Source of the DNA: Ichthyophis bannanicus
Lineage: Eukaryota > Chordata > Amphibia > Gymnophiona > Ichthyophiidae
Direction: 5' to 3'
DNA length: 64,000 nt
NCBI GenBank assembly: GCA_033557465.1
Contig: CM066047.1
Location: forward strand, 9,440,234 to 9,504,233
The position numbers and the translations under genes are program-made. Shown one piece after another: positions 55,540 to 64,000 of this stretch; the stretch's first letter is position 1; the number at the start of each line of letters is the position of its first letter. The notes below the pieces were generated by a model. The model searched no databases and had not been told where the DNA came from. It was given only the letters and a program-made list of their open reading frames with translations.

Positions 55540-56830
55540 TAAGACATGTCAGTGTTTTCTCAACAAAGTAGTCACATGGGAAGACTTGGTCATAAATGGG
55601 AATACCCCCACAATACAATTGGTTGGGCCAGATGAGTCCACGGCGGACGGAAAGGTGTCAGATGACATAAGCCACTTGCAATGGGTATATCTTGCCCGCT
55701 TACAGGCTCGACAAATGACAATTAATGGATAGCCTCTTTCAAACAATCGATGTGATAAATCAGTGCCATGTTTTTTAAACTCTGAGAGAAAAGTGCAAAT
55801 ACGACAGATATGGAGAAATTTGGCCATGTCTTAAGGGGCCAGAGTGGTGACTGTGATAACATAATAAACTATTACGTTGAACAGGTTTTCTGTAAAGTGT
55901 AGTACAAAACCGGTGGTGGTCTTTGTACATGAATAAATCTAAAAACTCAATGTGGGTGTCATGATGTTTGGCTGTAAATTTCACATTGTGTTTTAAGGTG
56001 TTAACCTATTCCAAAACTTTTTTGTAAATCAATTAAAGAATCATTTCACAGAAAAAATATATATCATCAAGAAAATGAACACAAAAAGGGATAAATGAAA
56101 CCCAGAAGAATTATAGATATAGGAGACTTCAAAAGCAGCCATATATAAGGTGGCTACTGAAGGGGCCACTGTGGCCCCCATAGCAACACCAAAAACCTGT
56201 AAATAAAATTTAATATCATAAAGGAAATAATTCTTGGTCAATACTAGGCTCAATAATGTAAAAAAAATAGATTAAGGTATCCTAGAAGAGAGGATCACTG
56301 GATGGCTAGCAATTATGTCCATAGCCTCAGATTGGTCAATGTTGGCATATAAAGATATCACGTCCATGGTGACCAAAATTAAAGATTCAGAGTCAACAGA
56401 AAATGAATCCAGAAGTGAAATGAAATGGCTGGAATTGCTCAAAAAGGATTGAACTTTAGTGGCCAATTTTTGTACAAAACAATTGCAGAATTTAGATAAG
56501 GGTTTCAAAACAGAGTCCCTGCAAGAGACTATGGGGGATCTAGGAGGTGAAAATAAAGATTTATGTATTTTTGGAACCATGTTTTTTTAAATAAAAAATG
56601 GGACCTTCTTTCTTAGTAATCCAACAAGCGTATAGAGCTCCTGATACAAGACTACAGTATATATTTCATCACTCAGAGCTGATAATACTGGTGTCGCTAA
56701 GCTGTGTTGAAAGACCATGATAATAATCCAAAGTGTTTTGGACTACTATGACTCCACCTTTATCAGCATTGCATATGATAATATCAGTTCTAGCACCCGA
56801 TTCATGTAAAGCTCTGAATTCTGCTGTAGT
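55540..56830 (-). pseudogene. Penelope-like reverse transcriptase
   Basis: Minus-strand motifs in order are a CNADKGGVIVVQ block (about 56790-56750), MVPKIHKS (56580-56557), LVTMDVISLYANI (about 56384-56345), GVAMGATVAPSVATLYMAAF (about 56198-56139), a catalytic FLDDIYFF in another frame (about 56080-56055), and IEFLDLFMYKD, LYRKPVQRNSLL (55960-55880). A CTHCNFC linker follows at about 55410. These fit Penelope-type RT, which is telomerase-related. Frame changes occur near 56100 and elsewhere. Confidence 0.85.
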
Positions 56831-57281
56831 TAAGTTGGAAAACCACGGTGAGAGGATTGCTCATATTTCTCTAAATCAGTTAAAATAAGGTGTTGGTAAA
56901 TAAGAATGGTTGGATCAGGTGCTCCGGGGGGGAATCCACTTGGATGGATTGCTGACAAAAGAATCATCAATAGCTAAAACAGGTGAACTAGCAAAATAAT
57001 GAATTAGTTGTAATTTTCTAAAAAAAAGGTATAAAGCCTATCACATCATGAAAGGATTAAAAAGTGTAGTGGGAACAAATGATAGACCCGAACTGAGTAC
57101 TCTCTCTTGTATATCGGTAAGAGGAGTATCTGTTAGGTTAACAACTGTTGTTTTGTGCAGGAGCGAGTTGTGGGACGCCTCCAGCTGTTCCCTTGGTGTT
57201 GTTGCCAGGACTGATGGCCCTGGTATTTTCCTCTCTGAAAAACCTGCTCTCCAGGCTGAAAATCCTGAGTGTCATGAGCAG

Positions 57282-57760
57282 CTCTTTAAAGCATTATTAA
57301 AATGGTGTTTTGAAGAACAAGAACCCTTTTCCATCATTGCGCTTGAGATAGAGCTTGTTTACTTGTTTCATGAGCTCGAAACACAGTTCAGTGTCCACTC
57401 TTCTTTAATGAGTTTTCCTGGATGGTGTGTTTGGTCAGCAATCTAGCTATTTTTTTTCTTGTGGAAATCTCTGGCTGAATCTCTAGAACACAGGATTCCT
57501 ATGCCATTGGACATTCGAGTGACTGGCATTTGCTATCTTAAAGCTAAGTTTTACATCTTATTTCCTTTTAGTGTTACATTTACTTGTTGGTTTAAGATGT
57601 TTATGGTGATTGTTCACCCTCAAAAAGAATAAACAGGAAAATTTGTTCATAGGAGTGGATTCTCCCCTCATGACAAACATTCCAACCAAAAATAGCAAAA
57701 ATTTCAATTTAGACTTGTCTTTTGGTGAACACTTACCTATTTTCAAGTCTGACCTTATTG
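57282..57760. repeat. Right inverted arm of the Penelope-like element
   Basis: Complementary to 53532-54002. The outer boundary is where CCTTATTG stops matching the left arm. Confidence 0.85.
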
Positions 57761-57949
57761 TGAAGGTTGCGAACTGTAACATGGAGACACCCTTGCCATC
57801 AAGAGATATCCCTGCATAACACCTTCTCTGCCTTGGGAAATTTGAATGCCCAATTAATGGAAACTGAAGTGCCCTTAAATGAGAAGAATTAATGCCCAAT
57901 CTACTGATAATGCCCTAAATATGAAGAAACTGTCATAAAAGAGGAAACT

Positions 57950-58335
57950 ATTACTACTTGGAGATTCCATCATCAGAGGCACCAATTCGGGAACACAGTT
58001 CAAAGAAGAGAAGATGGTCAAATGTCTCCCAGGCTCTTTCAGCCAGCAGGAATACAAAGCAAATTGCTGGCATAGTTAGTGCAGAAAGCAAGCACTTCAA
58101 AATTGATATTATCATCCACTTGTGTACAAATGACCTGGCTAGAAAGTGCCTCTACAGTTCAGAGGAACTTCCAGATTCTGGGAGAGAGACTCAAACCCAT
58201 TGCTAACACTATAGCATTCTCAGAAGTTCTACCTGTTCTTGGTAAGGGGGAAGAAAGGCTGTATTGCAAAATCAATTTTAATACATGGCTCCAAACCTGG
58301 TGCAAACAAGAAGGATTTCGATATATAGGCGACTA
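57950..58335 (+). pseudogene. CR1 ORF1 esterase-like domain
   Basis: Across shifting frames one sees the SGNH-type start GDSIIRGTNSGTQF (about 57964-58003), the block IIHLCTNDLARK (about 58107-58148) that corresponds to the conserved GTND motif, and NTWLQTWCKQEGFRYIGD (58276-58332). CR1 ORF1 proteins often carry such an esterase domain. The domain is cut by the insertion at 58342. Stops and shifts make it non-functional. Confidence 0.7.
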
Positions 58336-58341
58336 GGGAAA

Positions 58342-59886
58342 CACTGGTCAACATTGAAATCGTTACTGACTTTAAAAGGCCCTAATCTGTAGTATCTTGG
58401 TGAGCTGAACACAAATATAACATTAAAAGAATTGTATTGGCTCTCGTTCTGAAGATATTGCATGTAGTTCATTTTTGATGTTTCACGGTGTAAATTTATC
58501 CAGTAGGGCATCAACAACATCCCAAATATGCCGTGAATGATGTAATATTGCATCACATTGCATAATACCAGCATGCACACATCATGCAGAGTTGATTGCA
58601 TCATTTTCTGATGCAATGCAATACTACTGCCAGACGGCTGCTGAAGCCATCTGACGTCAGCAGTGTACTATACGCAGTAGGAAAGGAAAGTAATCTGGTA
58701 TTCTGTTCCGATATTGAAAGCCTCATGAATGCCTTAAAGGTCACTCATGACACACAAGACTGGAGACTATTTATAGATTCTTCGAAACTGAGTCTGAAGG
58801 CTGTGCTTTTGAACAATGGAAACCGTCTTCCATCTATTCCAGTAGCACATGCCGGCCACATGAAAGAGACTTAAAGCATCTACTGACTTCCTTTAACTAT
58901 AACAAGTACAGCTGGCACCTCTATGGTGACTTGAAGGTTGTTGCCCTTTTAATGGGACTGCAGCTGGGATATATAAAATACATTTGTTTCATATGTGAGT
59001 GGGATAGCCGAGCAAGGGATTGGCACTACTTGCGGAAGGAATGGAATCGCAGACAAAATGTAACAGGTTGAGAGAATGATATCCAGCACCCAGCTCTGGT
59101 TGAGGCTCACAAAATCCTGCTACCACCCCTTCACATCAAACTAGGTTTGATGAAAAACTTTGTGAAGGCCATGGACCGCACTTCGTCAGCTTTCCGATAC
59201 CTGCATGAAAGGTTCCCTCGACTCAGCGAAGCAAAGATTAAAGAGGGGGTTTTGTGGGTCCTCAGATTCGAGAGCTCTTCAAAGATGACCAGTTCAACAA
59301 CTTGCTGCAGGGTGATGCGAAACAAGCATGGAATGCTTTTCGCCTAGTGTCAACAAACTTTCTCGGGAATGTTAGGGCAGAAAACTACAAGGAACTAGTA
59401 GAAGACATGCTGATGCAGTACCAGAAACTTGGCTGCAATATGTCTCTAAAGATCCATTTCCTCGATTCCCATTTCAGTTTCTTTCCTGACAACTGTGGTA
59501 TGGTTAGTGATGAACAGGGCGAACATTTTCACCAGGATATCGCAATGATGGAGCGAAGATACCAGTGAAAATGGTCCACTACAATGCTGGCTGACTACTG
59601 CTGGACACTCCCCCAGAGAAGCTCCCGAACAGCTGTACAAGACACAGGTGAAAAAATCTAAGAAGTAGTCTATGACTTGGTTTTTTACAGGTATTAACCG
59701 AAGGCCTATTATATTTACTATTGACATGCATTTTGTGATGTAAACATTAATTCTTGTAGATTATGGGAAAACTAGAACCAACTTTGCAATTTCACTGTCA
59801 TATTCGTGTTCAGCATATAAAAATTGATAAGAAATGACTGTTTTTATTTCAGTAACATGACTTTTGTAGGGATTTGTTGACCAGTG
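58342..59886 (+). mobile_element. Short-TIR element carrying an unassigned transposon ORF
   Basis: The left end CACTGGTCAACA (58342-58353) is the exact reverse complement of the right end TGTTGACCAGTG (59875-59886). It lies between ORF1 and ORF2 of a CR1, and some CR1 sequence seems missing at the junction. No clear target duplication was found; at most AAA flanks both sides. The internal ORF is described separately. Length 1,545 bp suggests an internally deleted copy. Confidence 0.6.
58596..59575 (+). pseudogene. Transposon-type protein of unassigned family
   Basis: Pieces in several frames are 58596-58874 (DTQDWRLFIDSSKLSLKAVL, LPSIPVAHAGHMKE), about 58900-59065 (a GDLKVVALL block and a cysteine pair CFICEWDSRAR), 59147-59220 (LMKNFVKAMDRTSSAFRYLH, then FPRLSEAKIKEGV), and 59254-59568 (GPQIRELFKDDQF, MSLKIHFLDSHFSFFPDNCG, DEQGEHFHQDIAMMERRYQ). 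I believe similar ORFs are abundant in invertebrate genomes, but I cannot name the family. A DDE-like or zinc-dependent transposase is possible. The amino terminus is missing and frames are broken. Confidence 0.6.
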
Positions 59887-60229
59887 AAATAGATGGAACA
59901 ACAAGAGGCTATACTGTATTGTTGGACTATATCTCTCTGTTGCAGGAAAAGATCCTAAGTAAGAAATTCAGGCATTATGTTGCCAGGTATTTAAACTAGG
60001 GAAAGGGGGTGATGGATGGAAAAGAACAAGTTCGGGATATCACTCCCAGCAAAAACATAATAACATTGGAAACAGACATAGTATTAACCCACACATCAAT
60101 GCCAAGTGGGACGAGGTGTGTAAAACAAAATACAGGCATAATACAGGCAAGCCAGTCAAACAAATGTTGGAAAGCAATGAGCACAAATGCTTGAAGCCTA
60201 GCTAACAAAGTTCCTGACATGGAAGCCCT

Positions 60230-61640
60230 AATAGCGGAAATGGACTTGGACATTGTGGCCATTACAGAAACATGGTTTAACGAGTTACATGAATGGGATA
60301 TAGCCATAGCTGGCTATAATCTATTTAGAAGAGATAAGAGAGGGTAGAAAAGGAGGAGGAGTAGCTCTATATGCCAAAAGCAGTATTAAAGCTGCTGAAA
60401 TGTTGGGGACGTGGGGAAAAAAAGCAGCGCTGTGGATTGTGTTGGAAAGAGGAGATGGCACTATCATCCATACTGGTGTAGTCTACAGGCCTCCAACTCT
60501 AACCAAAGAAATGGGTAGAGACTTGATTATTGAAATTACAAAGATCGCCATGAAGGGGGAAGTGATCATAGTGGGTGACTTTAATCTACCCGATGTGGAT
60601 TGGAGTATTCCTTCGGCAGATCTGGAAAGAAGTTAAAAAAAAAACTGTGAATGTCTTCTAACATGTATTACTTAGACAAATGGTGATGGAACCGACCAGT
60701 GAAAGCTCAATGCTGGATTTAGTACTCACCAACAGAGACAGCATGTCGAATATCCGGGTCCGTTCATGTGAGCAGCAGCTATCATCACACAGTGTGGTTT
60801 GAGATAAAAGCCAATAACAGCAAGCTCAGAGTCCTACACTTAAAAACACTGACTTCAGTAAAATGGCCAAGTGCCTGAAGGAGGAGTTGTCAGGGTGGAA
60901 GGGGATAAGGGAAGTGGAATTGCAGTGGGCTAAACTAAAGGGGAAACAGATACATATGTAAGGAAAGTAAATAAAAACAAGAGGAAAAGGAAACCTATTT
61001 GGTTCTCCAAAGAAGTGGCTGCACATATAAAGGCAAAACCACAGGTTTTACAAAAGTCAGAAGTTCGCAAACAGAGGAACACAGAAAAGAATACAGGATA
61101 AAACTAAAAGAGACAAAAAGCGAAATAAGGATAGCAAAATCAAAGTTAGAAGAAAAGATGGCTAAAGATGTGAAGTGTGGCAACAAAACCTTTTTCAGGT
61201 ATACTCAGGAGATGAGGAAAATCAGAGGTGGAATTGTAGGACTCAAAAGTGCCGAGAACGGATTTGTGGAAAGTGACATTGAAAAAGCGAAAATGCTAAA
61301 AAAATACTTCTGTTCTGTTTTTACTAAAGAAAATCCTACAGAAGGACCACCTGTGATTGACAAATATACAAATGGGAATGGAGTAGATACCACACCATTC
61401 ACAGAAGATGATGTGTTAAAATAGCTTGCAAAACTGAAAGTGGACAAGGCTATGGGACCGGATGGGATACATCCCAGGATACTGAAAGAGCTCAGAGAGG
61501 TTCTTGCAGGTCCATTAAAGGATGTTTTTAATAGATCCTTGGAGACAGGAGACGTTCCACAGGATTGGAGAAGGGCTGATATGGAACCTCTTCACAAAAA
61601 TGGTACTAGGAAAGAAGTGACAAACTACAGGTCAGTGAGC
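60230..61640 (+). pseudogene. CR1 ORF2, endonuclease and start of RT
   Basis: Blocks are MDLDIVAITETW-like near 60240, RKGGGVALYAKSSI near 60345-60390, and frame 60400-60636 with HTGVVYRPPTLTKE and VGDFNLPDVDWSIP (about 60573-60612). A PIWFSKEVAAHIK linker lies near 60990, then 60999-61424 and 61440 onward (VDKAMGPDGIHPRIL). The coding sequence is cut by the L2-tail insertion just after a NYRSVS motif (61623-61640). Multiple stops are present. Confidence 0.75.
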
Positions 61641-61644
61641 GTTA

Positions 61645-61807
61645 TTTATTTATTTAAAGTCTTTTCTATACCGCGCTCTTTAAAATCAGCTCAGTTTACA
61701 TTCAACAGTAAATTTGTACAGTCCAGGCACCCCAGCACTGTACTTACAAAAAAAAAGGTTATGCAACTTGGTCTAACTGGGGGTAACTATGTACAGACTA
61801 TACAGTA
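61645..61807 (-). mobile_element. L2-like 3' tail inserted in CR1
   Basis: Read on the minus strand it has TGTAAACTGAGCTGATTTTA and GCGCGGTATAGAAAAG and ends in (AAAT)n at 61645-61655. GTTA flanks both sides (61641-61644 and 61808-61811), a 4-bp target duplication. CR1 resumes with ACCTCAGTGGCGGGAAAAGT. Confidence 0.75.
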
Positions 61808-61811
61808 GTTA

Positions 61812-62770
61812 CCTCAGTGGCGGGAAAAGTAATGGAGGCGCACCTGAAAGAGCGAATAGTGTACTTTCTTGAAACTAACAGGTTGCATGATCTGAGGCAA
61901 CATAGAATTACCAAAGGATTCCTGGGACTGTTACTGTTCAATGTATTTGTGAGTGATATTGCTTAAGGACTGAATAGAAAAGTCTGTCTTTTTGCAGATG
62001 ACACGAAAATTTGCAACAGAGTGGTTTCCCTGAGGGAGTGGATAACATGAGGAAAGATCTACAAAAGCTGGAAGAATGGTCTAATGCTTGGCCATTAAGA
62101 TTTAATATGAAGAAGTACAGTGTCATGCACTTGAGAAGCAGAAATCCAAGGGAATTGTATGCAGTAGGGGCAAGAGGCTGGTGTGCATGGACCTGGAGAA
62201 AGACCTTGGAGTGATTATTTCTCAGGATCTCTAGGTGGTGAAACAGTGTGACATGGTGGTGGCAAAAGCCAGAAGGATGCTGATTGCATACAGAGAGGAA
62301 TTACCAACAGAAAAGAAGAGGTACTAATGTAACTGTACAAGTTGCTGGTGAGGCCTCAATTGGAATATTGTGTTCAGTTTTGGAGACCATATCTCGCAAA
62401 GGATATAAAAAGACTGAAAACAGTTCAGAGGAAGGTGACCACAATGATTTGGAGCCTGCATCAGAAGATGTATGAGAAGAGACTTGAAGACCTAAATATG
62501 TACACTCTGGAGAAGAGGAGGGGAGATATGATTCAGACCTTTATATACTTAGAGTATTAATGAACAAACAAACCTCTTCAAAAGACAGGAAAGCTGTAAA
62601 ACTAGAGGGCATATCATGAAGCTGAAAGGGGATAAACTGAAAGGCAATGTCAGGAAATACTTTTTCATTGAAAAGGTGGTGGATGCTTGGAATGCCCTCT
62701 TGATGGAAGTGGTGGGGCAAATACAGTGACAGAATTAAAAATTGCATGGTACAGACACAGTGAATCCCTT
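61812..62770 (+). pseudogene. CR1 ORF2, RT core and carboxy terminus
   Basis: After the insertion RT continues. A deletion near 61920 removes the aspartate-helix block. The catalytic box (FADDTKICN) is intact near 61990-62020. The frame 62342-62560 gives LVRPQLEYCVQFWRPYLAKD and LEDLNMYTLEKRRGDMIQTF. The last residues and UTR follow. Frame shifts are numerous. Confidence 0.75.
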
Positions 62771-63101
62771 TATAGCAACAGGATAAAATCAAAATAAACA
62801 TAACTATCTCTTATATCTCACCAAATAGGGGTTACCTACAAGGAGCGGTGGGTACACCCCTGAACAAAGGCATGGGGAGGGATGACCTGCATGGAGCGGC
62901 AGGTGAACCTACTCTTGCCACCTTGCTGAACAGACTAGATGGACCATATTGGTCTTTATCTGCTGTCATATACTACAGTATGTTACTATTGGCACCCTTA
63001 TAAACAATTCAAATTAGTTTGAACAGAAGAACCACATTCCCATTGCAGTAAAATTAGGTGCATCTGTGATCAGTTGTCAGTATTCTTGAATCAACCAATG
63101 A

Positions 63102-64000
63102 ATGATGGTTCTAATTTTTAAAATGGTCACATTCACTCCCTGTTCCATTTTCGCAATGATGAAGACAAGTGCTGCCCAAACCATCAGAAAGGCTATTATC
63201 ACCAAACATCAAACTTTGAAGGGGTACAAGGCCATCACGAAAGACCTTGGGATTCCTGTGTCTACAGTTTATAGTGTTGTTAAGATGTTTTCTGCTCATA
63301 GAACTGTCAAAAATCTCCCAGGACGTAATGGGAAGAGAAACGTTAATCCAAGAAGTCTTTGAAGATTAGTGTAACACCACATACAACATTCAAAGAGCTT
63401 AGAGCTGACCTGGAAAAATCTGGAGTGGTGGTATCAACCTGCACCATACGCCATGCAGTAAACACAGGACTTCATGGGCGAAGGCCAAGGAGGATCCCAC
63501 TGCTCAAAGACAGACATAAAAAGGCACACCTGCTCTTTGCCACAATCCACCTTGAGAAATCACAATACTTCTGGGATAATATTCGGGGGACAGATGAAAT
63601 CAAATTTGAGCTCTTTGAAATGCAGACCAGCGATACATTTCCTGGCAAAACAATGAAGCTTATAAGGAAGCCACTTAACCCTCCATAGCCCATGTTCCCT
63701 GTAAAATAGTTATCTCCAAGTTATAATGCCCTGTTCAATGTAATTTCAGTTTGTTCAATGTAAACCGCACTGATGCAGAATAGTGCGGTATATAAGAGAA
63801 TGTAAATAAATAAAGAAAATAAATAAAGAAAACACCCTTTCTACAGGTTCCATAATGCTGTGGCACTGTTTTGCTGCCTCAGGAGCTGGAGGCCTGGAAC
63901 GTATGAAAGGAATCATGAAGTTGGAGGACTACCAAAGTATTTAGTAGTAGAATGTGCTACCTAGTGTCAGAAGGCTAGGTCTGGGTCAAAGGTCATGGGT
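63102..64000 (+). pseudogene. Tc1/mariner transposase, partial
   Basis: The frame 63102-63362 holds the helix-turn-helix part (TIRKAIITKHQTLKGYKAIT, then GIPVSTVYSVVKMF). 63359-63688 continues with TIRHAVNTGLHGRRPRRIPL and TDEIKFELFEMQ, which includes the first catalytic aspartate. After an L2-tail insertion, 63845-63940 reads SIMLWHCFAASGAGGLERMK, and the sequence runs off the window before the remaining DDE residues. The enzyme would cut and paste the element. Breaks and the insertion make it inactive. The left terminal repeat was not identified with confidence. Confidence 0.8.
63690..63838 (+). mobile_element. L2-like 3' tail inserted in the Tc1 transposase
   Basis: It has AATGTAAACCGCACTGATGC and GTGCGGTATATAAGAGAATG and ends in AAATAAATAAAGAAAATAAA repeats. 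Transposase coding resumes at about 63845. The left boundary is approximate. Confidence 0.7.

Larger units (their letters stand above)
53532..57760 (-). mobile_element. Penelope-like element with inverted terminal arms
   Basis: The order on the minus strand is arm (57760-57282), a degenerate leader, RT (about 57000-55550), linker, fold-back insertion (55363-54511), GIY-YIG endonuclease (54465-54283) and arm (54002-53532). Penelope-like elements are known to be flanked by LTR-like repeats in direct or inverted order. Here the arms are inverted and about 475 bp long. Frames are broken, so the copy is inactive. Confidence 0.8.
57780..62990 (+). mobile_element. CR1 LINE with ORF1 and ORF2 remnants
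   Basis: ORF1 esterase sequence (about 57950-58340), ORF2 (about 60230-62760) and a 3' UTR ending near 62990 (CATATTGGTCTTTATCTGCT) are collinear. Two insertions interrupt it: the TIR element 58342-59886 and an L2 tail 61645-61807. An internal deletion lies near 61920. It is the only CR1 here that retains ORF1. Confidence 0.75.

Noticed and set aside
57369..57382. Possible hammerhead ribozyme core in the Penelope arm (ATGAG then CGAAAC)
   Set aside because: Only fragments of the core are present, stem II is too short and the other arm lacks the CGAAAC part. Penelope arms can carry such ribozymes, but this copy does not support one.
1..64000. CRISPR array, operon or prokaryotic defence system
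   Set aside because: No regular short direct repeats with unique spacers, no Shine-Dalgarno-led gene strings; all evidence points to a vertebrate repeat-rich locus.

Overview
This 64-kb window looks like intergenic or intronic DNA from a large, repeat-rich, non-mammalian vertebrate genome. An amphibian, possibly a caecilian, is my best guess. That rests on the mixture of repeats: DIRS tyrosine-recombinase retrotransposons, two CR1 subfamilies, L2-like LINEs, a Penelope-like element, an endogenous retrovirus, hAT-like and Tc1-like DNA transposons and tRNA-derived SINEs. No host protein-coding gene, rRNA, tRNA gene or CRISPR array could be recognised. Nearly all long open frames are fragments of transposon proteins. 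All calls come from reading motifs and comparing copies inside the window by eye; no database search was run.

Layout. 1-2050 is unassigned. 2060-2335 is an L2-like 3' end. 2327-6755 is a nearly full-span DIRS element (+). 6765-8872 is a CR1 interrupted by a 1,345-bp LTR-like element (6876-8220). 8876-9770 is the 3' end of a second DIRS. 10316-15759 is a 5.4-kb hAT-type element, defined by its terminal repeats and an 8-bp target duplication; it carries a hairpin, a minisatellite, a palindromic block and a CR1 with an almost readable ORF2. 16105-16757 holds DIRS and CR1 scraps. 16765-35335 is one minus-strand DIRS element expanded by insertions: a CR1, a SINE, an L2-like LINE that itself contains a 7.5-kb endogenous retrovirus, another L2 fragment and another CR1. 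35336-36994 is a CR1 3' end carrying a second copy of the LTR-like element. 37139-40511 is an L2-like LINE (-) with an almost intact ORF2, preceded on its 5' side by a minisatellite and three 145-bp GC-rich monomers (41236-41660).

41661-47146 is mostly unassigned with SINE and CR1 remnants. 47147-48394 is a DIRS fragment between 132-bp direct repeats. 48455-51150 holds a CR1 with two L2-tail insertions and a further L2 3' end. 51151-53330 is unassigned. 53532-57760 is a Penelope-like element (-) with long inverted terminal arms and a fold-back insertion between its reverse transcriptase and GIY-YIG domains. 57780-62990 is a long CR1 with ORF1 and ORF2 remnants; between them sits a short-TIR element carrying an unfamiliar transposon-type ORF (58342-59886). 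63000-64000 is a Tc1/mariner transposase running off the window.

The elements do not cooperate as a pathway. The value of the window is its record of insertion order (DIRS, then LINE, then ERV) and several structures worth following up: the LTR-like family with an open frame, the TIR element with an unassigned ORF, the fold-back in the Penelope element, and the promoter-like monomers next to the L2-like LINE.
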